Below, piece after piece: positions 1 to 8,224 of a DNA stretch of 61,086 nt. A program made the translations under genes and the position numbers. Origin of the DNA: an uncultured Alistipes sp. GTDB taxonomy: Bacteria > Bacteroidota > Bacteroidia > Bacteroidales > Rikenellaceae. The notes under the pieces were generated by a model. It made no database searches. It saw nothing but the letters and a program-made list of their open reading frames with translations, and had not been told where the DNA came from. The DNA is taken from positions 1-61,086 of the forward strand of contig CALUNH010000013.1 of assembly GCA_944321965.1 (NCBI GenBank). Reading direction: 5' to 3'. Each line of letters starts with the position of its first letter. The first letter of the stretch is position 1.

Positions 1-44
1 TGGCTGCGTTTTGACTGACGCCCGGCTTCGGGAAATGGGTGGAA

Positions 45-73
45 GGGCCCGCGCTTTTGGCGCGGGCCTTTTT
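45..73 (+). terminator. Rho-independent terminator of an upstream gene
   Basis: A perfect 9-bp GC stem (GGCCCGCGC at 46-54 with GCGCGGGCC at 60-68) closes a 5-nt loop and is followed by five T residues on the + strand. It would end a transcript entering from the left edge. The stretch from 74 to 274 holds no gene or motif that I can support. Confidence 0.8.
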
Positions 74-274
74 GTGGTCGGCGGCATGGGCGGAGCTCCC
101 GCCCGGGGGGCGTAGGGTCCGGAGGGAAGGTCCCGCCCGGTGGTTCTGTTTTGTTCGGGCCGGTGGCTGTTTTGTTCGGGCCTGTTGTTTTTCCGTTTTG
201 TCGGAAATCCGGAAATATATAATATTTCCGACGCGGACCGGGGCTGCCGCCGACGGTAAATCCGGCTCCGAAAA

Positions 275-306
275 TTTGTCATCCCGTCTGAAAAATACTA
301 TCTTTA
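275..306 (+). promoter_or_regulatory. Bacteroidetes-type promoter for the ECF sigma gene
   Basis: TTTG at 275-278 and TATCTTTA at 299-306 are separated by 20 nt. This fits the Bacteroidetes primary-sigma consensus (TTTG, 19-21 nt, TAnnTTTG) with one mismatch at the last base. Transcription would begin near 313, giving a leader of about 20 nt before the ATG at 332. Confidence 0.65.
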
Positions 307-331
307 CCTCTGGTTGGAGAGCGGACCGATT

Positions 332-907
332 ATGGAGAAGCAGCCGAAAAACGTCGTTTTGCCCCACGGCTTCGAGGAGATCTACGCGAAATACAAGAGC
401 TATTTCGTGCGGATTGCCCTCTCGTACGTGCGTGACCGGATGGCGGCCGAGGACATCGTGACCGACAGTTTCGTGGTTTTCTGGGAGAACCGCCGGGACC
501 TCGATGCGCGGAATATCCCGGCCTACATCTACACGGTGATCATCCACAAGTGCCGCAACTGGCTCAGGGACCGCCAGCAGCACCTGCGGGCCCACGACAA
601 CCTCCAGCAGGCGGAATTGCGGATTTTGTCGGACTACATACTGCGGCAGACGGCCGATGATCCGGGGACTTTGCTGTTGGACGAGGCGCTGCATATCATC
701 GAGCGGGAGTTGCTGCGGATGTCGCCGGTTCGGCGGCGGGTCTTCATAGCCTACCGTTACGAGGAGATGACCTACCGGGAGATTGCGGCGATCTGTTCGC
801 TGACGGAGAGCCAGGTGGACTACGAGATCCGTGCCGCGAAGAAGATGCTTCGGGTAGCCCTGAAGGATTACCTGCCCCTGGCTGCCTGGCTGGTTCCCTT
901 TCTTTGA
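332..907 (+). CDS. ECF-type RNA polymerase sigma factor (PUL 1)
   Basis: This 191-residue sigma-70-family protein should direct RNA polymerase to the adjacent SusC/SusD locus once its anti-sigma partner is signalled. Region 2 lies at about residues 10-75 (FEEIYAKYKSYFVRIAL, then AEDIVTDSFVVFWENR). Region 4, a helix-turn-helix, lies at about 125-185 (MSPVRRRVFIAYRYEEMTYR onward). No extracytoplasmic domain is present, as expected for the family. I chose the ATG at 332; the in-frame TTG at 314 lies at the predicted transcription start and is unlikely. The FecR-like gene follows 337 bp downstream, past a terminator, so sigma and anti-sigma seem to be transcribed separately. A paralogue lies at 22144-22719. 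Confidence 0.9.
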   Translation: MEKQPKNVVLPHGFEEIYAKYKSYFVRIALSYVRDRMAAEDIVTDSFVVFWENRRDLDARNIPAYIYTVIIHKCRNWLRDRQQHLRAHDNLQQAELRILSDYILRQTADDPGTLLLDEALHIIERELLRMSPVRRRVFIAYRYEEMTYREIAAICSLTESQVDYEIRAAKKMLRVALKDYLPLAAWLVPFL

Positions 908-968
908 GTTTTTGGGATTCCGGCCGCCCTGCCCCCCCCTCCCTCTTCCCTATTGTTTCCGTCCTGCT

Positions 969-991
969 GTCCGGTTGCCCGGACTTTTTTT
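969..991 (+). terminator. Terminator after the ECF sigma gene
   Basis: GTCCGG (969-974) pairs with CCGGAC (979-984) around a 4-nt loop and is followed by seven T residues. It sits 61 nt after the sigma stop codon, so the FecR gene needs its own promoter. Confidence 0.7.
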
Positions 992-1168
992 GTTTCATTG
1001 TCCGCTGTTCCCGCCGTCCCCGCCGGGCTTTTTGCCGTCCCCGCTACCCTTCCCCTTCGGCTCTTCCTCCCGGACCCGCCACTCCGGCCCTCCCTCTCCC
1101 CTCCCGAAAACAGATTGATTCCCAGGTGTTTCCCATTCCTGAAAAATCTGAAAAAATTTATGAAAATA

Positions 1169-1179
1169 TTTATTTGCAC
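1169..1179 (+). promoter_or_regulatory. Block conserved upstream of both fecR genes
   Basis: TTTATTTGCAC begins 76 nt before the FecR start codon. The same 11 bases occur on the other strand at 22011-22021, beginning 75 nt before the second FecR start. Identical sequence at matched distance suggests a promoter element or operator. I see no good TAnnTTTG partner at the normal spacing, so it may be a binding site for an ECF sigma or another regulator. Confidence 0.45.
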
Positions 1180-1244
1180 CGGACGCCCGAATTTTTCACG
1201 ATTTTGCCTCCGTCAAGTGATTATATAATAAACAAGCCGAAAAA

Positions 1245-2204
1245 ATGACCGAAGAATTCTTATATCGCTACGTCTCCTGCCAGACCACCCCGGAGGAGGA
1301 ACGGGAGATCCTCGACTGGCTGAAAGCCGATCCGGAACACGAACGCCTGCTCGCCAGGGTCCATCGCCGCCACGACCTGGCGGCCCTGAGCGCCCCGCTC
1401 ATCAACGAACTCTACGACCGCGACCGCAAAAACAACCTCCGCCACCTGGTGCGCCGCTGGGCCGTGGCGGGACTTTCTGCCGCGGCGGCGGTGTCGTTCC
1501 TCTTCGGGGGCTACTACTACCGCCAGAGCCGGATGCTCGAACGCCTCGGTGCCCGGAACATCACCCTCGACGTCCCGGCGGGTCAGCACCTGCAGATTTC
1601 ACTCCCGGACGGTACGGACGTGTGGCTCAATGCCGGGACTCGGTTCGAATACCCGGCGCTCTTCGCTGCGGCCGAACGCCGCGTGCGGATCGACGGCGAA
1701 GCCCGTTTCGACGTGACGCACGATGCCGACCATCCGTTCGTCGTGGAGACCCACGCCTGCGACGTGCGGGTGCTGGGCACGGAGTTCGACGTGGCGGCCA
1801 GCCGCGAGCGCGGAAGCTTCACGGCGGCCCTGTTCGAAGGGAGCGTCGAGGTCCGCAACCGCCAGACCGACCAGACCGTCCGGATCCGCCCCAACGAGAC
1901 GGTACGCCTCGAAGGTTCGCGCCTGGCCGTCGGGCGGATCGAGAATTCGGACGACTACCTCTGGACCGAGGGCTACATCAACTTCAAGGGCCACACCTTC
2001 GGCGAAATCATCGACCGCTACCGCCAGGTCTACGGCGTGGAGATCCGGCTGGAGGGCGTGACGGTTCCCGAAACGAAGTTCCAGTGGGGCAAGATCCACA
2101 TCCAGGACGGCGTGGACAACGCCATGAAGGTCCTGCAGACGATCTACCCCATCACCTACGAGTTCGACCCCGAAGAGCGGACGATCGTCGTGCGCAACCG
2201 ATAA
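1245..2204 (+). CDS. FecR-family anti-sigma factor (PUL 1)
   Basis: This 319-residue inner-membrane protein should hold the cognate ECF sigma and release it on a signal from the SusC-type receptor. A cytoplasmic helical domain occupies about residues 1-65. One transmembrane segment follows at about 73-92 (AVAGLSAAAAVSFLFGGYYY). The periplasmic FecR domain is at about 105-205 (DVPAGQHLQISLPDGTDVWL, FEYPALF, VLGTEFDV). A C-terminal domain resembling DUF4974 spans about 245-319 (YINFKGHTFGEIIDRYRQVY). The architecture matches PUL anti-sigmas throughout Bacteroidetes. The ATG at 1245 begins with MTEEFLYRYV, typical for the family. A paralogue with the same layout lies at 20984-21946. Confidence 0.9.
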   Translation: MTEEFLYRYVSCQTTPEEEREILDWLKADPEHERLLARVHRRHDLAALSAPLINELYDRDRKNNLRHLVRRWAVAGLSAAAAVSFLFGGYYYRQSRMLERLGARNITLDVPAGQHLQISLPDGTDVWLNAGTRFEYPALFAAAERRVRIDGEARFDVTHDADHPFVVETHACDVRVLGTEFDVAASRERGSFTAALFEGSVEVRNRQTDQTVRIRPNETVRLEGSRLAVGRIENSDDYLWTEGYINFKGHTFGEIIDRYRQVYGVEIRLEGVTVPETKFQWGKIHIQDGVDNAMKVLQTIYPITYEFDPEERTIVVRNR

Positions 2205-2244
2205 GGAGGTTGCGATCCGATATTTTTCCAACCCTGAAAACCGA

Positions 2245-2260
2245 CCTGCCTATGAGATAA
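2245..2260 (+). promoter_or_regulatory. Candidate ECF-dependent promoter block before susC 1
   Basis: CCTGCCTATGA, then ATAA one base later, starts 149 nt before the SusC start. The same pattern occurs on the other strand at 20918-20934, starting 150 nt before the second SusC start. Conservation at this distance in an otherwise diverged leader makes it the best candidate for the promoter used by the PUL sigma factors. The role is inferred. Confidence 0.45.
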
Positions 2261-2311
2261 CCCGATCCTGTAACCACCTGAAACGGTATGTTGGACCCCC
2301 GTATAAAAAAC

Positions 2312-2344
2312 GGTCTGCGGCAGTGGCAGCACACTCCGCAGACC
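2312..2344 (+). promoter_or_regulatory. Leader hairpin upstream of susC 1
   Basis: GGTCTGCGG (2312-2320) pairs perfectly with CCGCAGACC (2336-2344) around a 15-nt loop containing GCAGCAC. No T-run follows, so it is not an ordinary terminator. A weaker hairpin with GCAGCA in its loop lies at the matching place before the second susC. It ends 49 nt before the start codon and could affect mRNA stability or be an antisense-RNA target. Confidence 0.5.
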
Positions 2345-2393
2345 CGGGTTCAAGCTATTCATCGAAGTAACCTAAACCTTAATTCACAAAAGT

Positions 2394-5300
2394 ATGAATA
2401 AATATGCGCAAATCAAAGCGTTTATGGCGTTTGCACTCTTTGTTTTCGTGCTGCAGGCGCCCTTTGCGGGACATGCGCAGACGCGGAGGATCCGCCTCGA
2501 CCTCGAAGCGGCACCGCTGAAGGAGGCCATCCAGGCCATCGAGCGACAATCCGCGTATCGTTTTGTGCCGAGTCCGGAGGTGGATCTCGAACACCGGGTG
2601 AGCCTGCGGGCCGAATCCGCCTCGATCCGGACGCTGCTCGACCGCCTGCTGGCCCCGACGCCCTATACCTATACGGTCATCGAGTCGACGACGACCATCA
2701 CGCTGTCGAAACGTCCCGAGACCCCTTCGGTGCAGGTGTCGGGCGTGGTGCGCGACGTCTCGAACCGCCCGATCATCGGAGCGACGGTGCTGGTTGCGGG
2801 GACGACGAACGGTGTTTCGACCGATGCCGAGGGGCGTTTCGCGCTGACGGTCCCGAATCCCGCGACGGCCCGGCTGGAGTTCAGCTACCTGGGCTGCGAA
2901 TCGCAGACGCTGCCGGTCGGGAGCCGCACGACGTTCGACATCACGCTCCGGGAATCCGCCTCGGAGATCGAATCGGTGGTCGTCACGGCCCTGGGCATCA
3001 AGCGTTCGGAGAAGGCCCTGGCCTATACCGTGGCGCAGGTGGCCCCCGAGGAGCTGACGACGGTCAAGGATGCCAACTTCATCAACGCCCTTTCGGGCAA
3101 GGTGGCCGGTGTGACGGTCAACGCCTCGTCGTCGGGCGTGGGCGGCGTCTCGAAGGTGGTCATGCGCGGTATGAAATCGATCCTGCAGTCGTCGAATACG
3201 CTGTACGTGATCGACGGTATCCCGATGTTCAACAACTCGTCGAAGGGCGGCATGGAGTTCGACTCGAAGGGTGCCACGGAGTCGATCGCCGACCTGAACC
3301 CCGATGACATCGCGTCGATGTCGGTGATGACGGGCGCTGCGGCCGCGGCGCTCTACGGCTCGGAGGCCGCGAACGGTGCGGTGCTGATCACCACCAGGCG
3401 GGGCGAGGCCGGGAAGCTGAAGGTGACCCTCTCGACGAACATCGAGTTTCTGGATCCGCTCTGGCTTCCGGAGTTCCAGAACCGCTACGGCACGGGCCGC
3501 AAGGGCAAAACCACGGGTTCGACGATCCACAGCTGGGGCCCGCGCCTGTCGGAGAGCGCCCGCTACGGCTATACGCCGGAGGATTTCCTTGAAACGGGCC
3601 ATGTCTATACGAATTCCGTGACCGTCTCGGGGGGTACGGACCGCAACCAGACCTACTTTTCGGCAGCGGCGGTCAACTCCGACGGATTGGTTCCCAACAA
3701 CGAGTATAACCGTTACAACTTCACGTTCCGCAATACGTCGCACTTCCTCGATGACCGGCTGACGCTCGATGCCTCGGCGTCGTACATCATTCAGGACGAC
3801 CGCAACATGACCAACCAGGGAGTCTATTCGAACCCGCTGGTTCCGGCTTACCTTTTCCCGCGGGGCGACAATTTCGATCTGGTCCGGACGTTCGAACGGT
3901 GGGATCCGGCGCGGAAGATCTACGCGCAGTTCTGGCCGCAGGGCGCCGGGGACCTGGAGATGCAGAATCCCTACTGGATCGCCTACCGCAACCCGCGTGA
4001 GAACAACCGCCACCGCTACCTGCTGTCGGCTTCGGCGAGCTATTCGATTCTCGACTGGCTGGATGTCTCGGGCCGCATCCGCATCGACAACACCGACCGG
4101 TCGTTCACGCAGAAGCTCTACGCCACGACCAACTCCACGCTGCTCGAAGGGAGCAAGTACGGACACTATACGGAGTTGAGCGAGAAGTCGCGTCAGACGT
4201 ACGGCGACGTGATGGTGAACATCAACAAGACGTTCGGCGAGCGTTTTTCGCTGGCGGCGCATGTCGGTGCCTCGCTCAACGACACGCGCCTGCAGGGCCT
4301 TGACCTGAACGGTCCGCTGCAGAAGCCGTCGAACATCTTCCATCCGGAGGCCATCGACCCGACGAAGCGCAAGGTGACACGTTCGGGATGGCACGAGCAG
4401 ACACAATCACTCTTCGCCTCGCTCGAAGTGGGCTGGGCATCGCAGCTCTTCCTCACGGTGACGGGCCGCAACGACTGGGCTTCGCAGCTGGCGGGATCGC
4501 CGCAGTCGTCGTTCTTCTACCCGTCGGTGGGCGTTTCGTGGCTTCCGTCTGCGACCTTCGATTTTCCGGAGCTCTTCCCCTACCTGAAGATTCGGGCGTC
4601 GTGGGCCTCGGTGGGAACGCCGTTCCCGCGAGAGCTGACCTACGCCACCCACCCCTACGACCATACGGGCCAGACGTGGGACGACAAGACCAACTACCCG
4701 ATCGGCGAGTTGCGCCCCGAGCGGACGAAGACCTGGGAACTGGGCTTCGACGCGCGTTTCCTGAACGGTTTCGACCTCTCGTTCTCGTGGTACCTGGCCG
4801 ACACCTACAACCAGACGTTCAATCCGCAGGTTTCGGCCTCGTCGGGCTACGCCGACATGTACGTGCAGACGGGCCACGTCCGCAATACGGGTATCGAGGC
4901 GAGCCTGGGCTATTCGCACACGTGGCGCGACTTCACGTGGGATTCGAACTTCACCGTGTCGAGCAACCGCAACGAGATCCGCGAACTGATGCGCGACTGG
5001 TACAACCCGCTTTCGGGCGAGGTCATCTCGAAGGACCGGCTGGAGATCAACAAGCTCGGACAGGTGCGCTTCCTCCTGAAGGAGGGCGGATCGATGGGCG
5101 ACATCTATTCGAATTCGGACCTGCGGCGCGACGACAAGGGCCGGATCGAGATCGACGAGGCGGGGAACGTCTACGTGGAGAACAACCTGCCGGACATGAA
5201 GCTGGGGTCGGTCTTCCCGAAGGCGAACCTGGCCTGGCGGAACGAATTCCGCTGGAAGGGCGTGAACCTCGGGTTCCTCATCGCGGCGCGCATCGGCGGC

Positions 5301-5708
5301 GTGGTCTACTCGGCGACGCAGGCCAATCTGGACCTCTACGGGGTTTCGGAGGCTTCGGCCGCGGCGCGGGATGCGGGCGGCGTGCTGGTCAACGGCCGGG
5401 CGATGGTCGACCCGGAGATGTGGTACACGACGATCGGCGCCGGAGCGGGCATTCCGCAGTATTACACCTACGATGCGACGAACGTGCGTCTGCAGGAGCT
5501 GTCGGTGGGCTATACGCTTCCGCGCAAATGGCTCAAGGTGTGCGACATCACGGTGTCGCTCGTGGGCCGCAACCTCTGGATGATGTACTGCAGGGCGCCG
5601 TTTGATCCCGAGAGCGTGGCCTCGACCGAGAATTTCTATACGGGGATGGACTATTTCATGATGCCCTCGACCCGGAACATCGGTTTCAACGTAAACATTA
5701 AATTCTGA
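2394..5708 (+). CDS. SusC/RagA-family TonB-dependent outer-membrane transporter (PUL 1)
   Basis: This 1104-residue protein should import oligosaccharides through the outer membrane, powered by TonB and capped by the SusD protein encoded next to it. After a signal peptide (about residues 1-29, ending near GHAQ) comes an STN domain at about 30-105, the region that contacts an anti-sigma. A carboxypeptidase-regulatory-like domain follows at about 115-195, then the plug (VVTALGIKRSEKALAYTV, YVIDGIPMFN, ALYGSEAANGAVLITT) and a 22-strand-type barrel ending in NIKF with a terminal aromatic residue. The STN domain fits control by the adjacent FecR. The stop is 5 nt before the SusD start. Its product is closely similar to that of 17446-20784, and stretches of DNA are above 90 % identical. 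Confidence 0.93.
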   Translation: MNKYAQIKAFMAFALFVFVLQAPFAGHAQTRRIRLDLEAAPLKEAIQAIERQSAYRFVPSPEVDLEHRVSLRAESASIRTLLDRLLAPTPYTYTVIESTTTITLSKRPETPSVQVSGVVRDVSNRPIIGATVLVAGTTNGVSTDAEGRFALTVPNPATARLEFSYLGCESQTLPVGSRTTFDITLRESASEIESVVVTALGIKRSEKALAYTVAQVAPEELTTVKDANFINALSGKVAGVTVNASSSGVGGVSKVVMRGMKSILQSSNTLYVIDGIPMFNNSSKGGMEFDSKGATESIADLNPDDIASMSVMTGAAAAALYGSEAANGAVLITTRRGEAGKLKVTLSTNIEFLDPLWLPEFQNRYGTGRKGKTTGSTIHSWGPRLSESARYGYTPEDFLETGHVYTNSVTVSGGTDRNQTYFSAAAVNSDGLVPNNEYNRYNFTFRNTSHFLDDRLTLDASASYIIQDDRNMTNQGVYSNPLVPAYLFPRGDNFDLVRTFERWDPARKIYAQFWPQGAGDLEMQNPYWIAYRNPRENNRHRYLLSASASYSILDWLDVSGRIRIDNTDRSFTQKLYATTNSTLLEGSKYGHYTELSEKSRQTYGDVMVNINKTFGERFSLAAHVGASLNDTRLQGLDLNGPLQKPSNIFHPEAIDPTKRKVTRSGWHEQTQSLFASLEVGWASQLFLTVTGRNDWASQLAGSPQSSFFYPSVGVSWLPSATFDFPELFPYLKIRASWASVGTPFPRELTYATHPYDHTGQTWDDKTNYPIGELRPERTKTWELGFDARFLNGFDLSFSWYLADTYNQTFNPQVSASSGYADMYVQTGHVRNTGIEASLGYSHTWRDFTWDSNFTVSSNRNEIRELMRDWYNPLSGEVISKDRLEINKLGQVRFLLKEGGSMGDIYSNSDLRRDDKGRIEIDEAGNVYVENNLPDMKLGSVFPKANLAWRNEFRWKGVNLGFLIAARIGGVVYSATQANLDLYGVSEASAAARDAGGVLVNGRAMVDPEMWYTTIGAGAGIPQYYTYDATNVRLQELSVGYTLPRKWLKVCDITVSLVGRNLWMMYCRAPFDPESVASTENFYTGMDYFMMPSTRNIGFNVNIKF

Positions 5709-5713
5709 CCGCC

Positions 5714-7327
5714 ATGAAGACAGGAAAAGGAATAAACACGCTGCGTCTGCTTGTGGCAGCCGCCCTTGTGACGGTGGCCGGAGCCTGTACGGGCAATTTC
5801 GAGGAGTACAACCACAACCCGAACGAGACGACCGACAGCGAGCTGGAGCGCGACAACTACAACGTGGGCGCGAAACTGCTGCAGCTGCAGAACGAGGTGA
5901 TTCCCTCACAGGAGCACCTGTATCAGTTCACGGAGATTCTGGCCGGGATGGCCTACGGGGGCTATTCGGAGGCCATTCCGACGTGGACGGGCAAATTTTC
6001 GACCTTCAATCCCACGGCAGACTGGCTCAAGGCCCCGTTCGTGACGCTGATGACCGAGACCTATGCCCCCTACCGCGGGATTCTGGCCGCCACGGAGGAT
6101 GAGGTGCCGCTGGCGCTGGCCTCGCTGCTGCGTGTGGCGATCATGCACCGGCTGACGGACCAGTACGGCCCGATCCCCTACTCGAAGGTGATCGAGGACC
6201 GGAAAAACTCGCTGGCCGTGGCCTACGATACGCAGGAGGAGGTCTATGCGACGATGTTCGCGGAGCTGGACGCGGCGATTGCCGTGCTGGAGGCGAACCG
6301 GACGCTGTCGACCGAGGCTTTCGGGGAGTATGACCTGGTCTACGGCGGGGATCTGAAGAAATGGATTCTCTTTGCCAATTCGCTGAAGCTGCGCATGGCG
6401 ATGCGCCTGACGGAGGTCGATGCGGCGACGGCCCGCACGAAGGCTGCCGAGGCCGTTGCGGCGGGTGTGATCACGTCGAATGCGGACAATGCGATGTTCA
6501 AGCCGACGGTCAACCGCACGGCGATCTGCTTCAGTGAGTGGAAGCAGCACCCGATTTCGGCCGATCTGGACAGCTACATGAACGGCTATGCGGATCCGCG
6601 GCGCGGGAAGATGTTCACGACGGTGAAGGTCACCGAGACGGTGACGGACCCCGACACGCAGCAGCCGGTGACGGTAACGAAGGACGGATACCGGGGCCAG
6701 CGCATCGGCACGACGCCTTCGGACAAGGATGCGGCCACGACGCAGTTGTCGCATCCGGACATTGTGGACAGTGATCCGATCATCTGGCTCACGGCCGCGG
6801 AGGTTGCCTTCCTGAAGGCGGAATGGGAGCTTCGCTGGGGTTCGGTCGCCGAAGCGGGGAATCTCTACCGGCAGGGAGTTTCGCTGTCGTTCGAGCAGTG
6901 GGGCGCGGGTTCAGCCGACGAGTACCTGGCGACCGAGGCCAAACCGGCGGACTTTGTGGATCCGCTGGGCACGGGCTACGGTTTTTCGGCGCAGGCGACG
7001 GTCACGCCGGTGTGGAGTGACACGGACGATCCTGCGACGGCGCTCGAACGGATCATCACGCAGAAGTGGATTGCGATCTTCCCGCTGGGCAACGAGGCGT
7101 GGAGCGAGTACCGCCGCACGGGCTATCCGCGCCTGATGCCGGTTCCCGATTCGGGGAACATGTCGGGCGGGACGGTCACGTCGCGCTGGGGTGCCCGGCG
7201 CCTGCAATACCCCACCGAGGAGTACAACGAGAACCGGGCGAACGTCACGGCGGCCGTGGCGGGCGAGCTGAAGGGCACGGACACCTTCGGGAGCCGGGTC
7301 TGGTGGGACAAACGAACCTTGAACTAA
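5714..7327 (+). CDS. SusD/RagB-family outer-membrane lipoprotein (PUL 1)
   Basis: This 537-residue surface lipoprotein should form the lid of the SusC channel and deliver glycans to it. The signal peptide ends in the lipobox VAGAC, placing the lipidated Cys at about residue 25. The mature start (TGNFEEYNHNPNETTDSELE) and later segments (SLKLRMAMRLTEVDAATART, ERIITQKWIAIFPLGNEAWSEYRR) are typical of the SusD-like_2 branch. TPR-like helices fill most of the chain. It is followed 13 nt later by the GH18-like gene, so the whole PUL reads as one operon. The paralogue at 15859-17433 shares the same landmarks. Confidence 0.93.
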   Translation: MKTGKGINTLRLLVAAALVTVAGACTGNFEEYNHNPNETTDSELERDNYNVGAKLLQLQNEVIPSQEHLYQFTEILAGMAYGGYSEAIPTWTGKFSTFNPTADWLKAPFVTLMTETYAPYRGILAATEDEVPLALASLLRVAIMHRLTDQYGPIPYSKVIEDRKNSLAVAYDTQEEVYATMFAELDAAIAVLEANRTLSTEAFGEYDLVYGGDLKKWILFANSLKLRMAMRLTEVDAATARTKAAEAVAAGVITSNADNAMFKPTVNRTAICFSEWKQHPISADLDSYMNGYADPRRGKMFTTVKVTETVTDPDTQQPVTVTKDGYRGQRIGTTPSDKDAATTQLSHPDIVDSDPIIWLTAAEVAFLKAEWELRWGSVAEAGNLYRQGVSLSFEQWGAGSADEYLATEAKPADFVDPLGTGYGFSAQATVTPVWSDTDDPATALERIITQKWIAIFPLGNEAWSEYRRTGYPRLMPVPDSGNMSGGTVTSRWGARRLQYPTEEYNENRANVTAAVAGELKGTDTFGSRVWWDKRTLN

Positions 7328-7340
7328 AAAGCACGAATCT

Positions 7341-8213
7341 ATGAAACTCATACGACTGACAGGAATATTGGGGGTGCTGGTGCTGGCGGCCTGCGATGCG
7401 GGCATCGAGCCGATCGACCAGCAGCTCCGGACGCCCGACACGTGGAATGCGGCCGAATGGGCGGCCTACGCGGAGGGGCTTCGGGCCTACAAGGCGGGCG
7501 ACCACTACGAGACGTACGCCTGCTTCGACAATGCGCCGGAGCGGATCGAGTCGGAGAAGAACTGCCTCCGTTCGCTACCGGACTCGCTGGACGCGGTGCT
7601 TCTGCGCAATCCGCTGTCGGCATTCGACCGGGAGGACCTTCCGGAGCTTCGGAAGCGCTACACGAAGGTGCTGGTCACGGCGGAGTGCTCCGATCCGGCG
7701 ACGGCTCTGCAGCGGCTCGACGCGACGCTGCAGGAGGTTGTGTCGTCCGATCTGGGCGGTGTTGTGATCCGCTATTCTGGGGCCGTTACGGCCGAGGCTT
7801 CGGCCATCGAGGCGGAGGTTGCTCGGCGCCTGGGGGCGTTGACGGACAAGATGCTGGTATTCGAGGGCAACGCCTCGTTCATCGCTGCGGAGAACCGCGG
7901 GCTGTATGATCTTTACCTGCTGGATGCGACCTCGGCCAGCGACATTTTCACCGTGGAGAATGCGGTGGACTACCTGACGGGCTACTACGGCATCGAGGCG
8001 GGCCGGGTTCTGCCGCTGGTTTCGCTGACGGGGACGCTTGCCGACGAGCGGGGCGCTGCGCAACCGGCGCCGGACAAGGTTTCGGAGACGGTTCGGCGTT
8101 ATTCGCTGGCGGGCATGGCCTTCGAGGGGGTTTCGGCCGACTACTATTCGTTGACGGGCAACTATTCGCGCCTGCGTGCGGCGATTGACCTGTTGAATCC
8201 TGCACATCAATAA
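7341..8213 (+). CDS. Short GH18-like surface lipoprotein, catalytic motif degenerate (PUL 1)
   Basis: This 290-residue lipoprotein (lipobox VLAAC) resembles the short GH18-like proteins of Bacteroides N-glycan loci. Its chain alternates beta-strand and helix as in a TIM barrel: KVLVTAE, LGGVVIRYSG, MLVFEGN, VLPLVSL, SLAGMAFEGV. Where active GH18 enzymes have DxxDxDxE, this protein reads LGGVVIRYSG with no acidic cluster, so hydrolysis is unlikely. I infer a surface glycan-binding role beside SusC/SusD. It sits between SusD (13 nt) and the LamG gene (11 nt). The counterpart in PUL 2 is at 14942-15853. Family assignment rests on context and motifs recognised by eye. Confidence 0.7.
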   Translation: MKLIRLTGILGVLVLAACDAGIEPIDQQLRTPDTWNAAEWAAYAEGLRAYKAGDHYETYACFDNAPERIESEKNCLRSLPDSLDAVLLRNPLSAFDREDLPELRKRYTKVLVTAECSDPATALQRLDATLQEVVSSDLGGVVIRYSGAVTAEASAIEAEVARRLGALTDKMLVFEGNASFIAAENRGLYDLYLLDATSASDIFTVENAVDYLTGYYGIEAGRVLPLVSLTGTLADERGAAQPAPDKVSETVRRYSLAGMAFEGVSADYYSLTGNYSRLRAAIDLLNPAHQ

Positions 8214-8224
8214 AAACCGCGATC

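Larger units (their letters stand above)
908..1244 (+). other. Pyrimidine-rich intergenic stretch
   Basis: No gene is supported here. From about 925 to 1115 the + strand is overwhelmingly C and T, which opens several overlapping proline-rich reading frames without family resemblance. The strand asymmetry ends before the AT-rich segment at about 1130-1235 that precedes the FecR gene. It contains the terminator at 969-991 and a conserved block at 1169-1179. Confidence 0.6.

Noticed and set aside
2379-4406. A 675-codon open frame antisense to susC 1, and many similar long antisense frames
   Set aside because: They lie opposite strongly recognisable genes, have low-complexity Arg/His/Val-rich translations typical of GC-rich antisense frames, and lack family resemblance or promoters.
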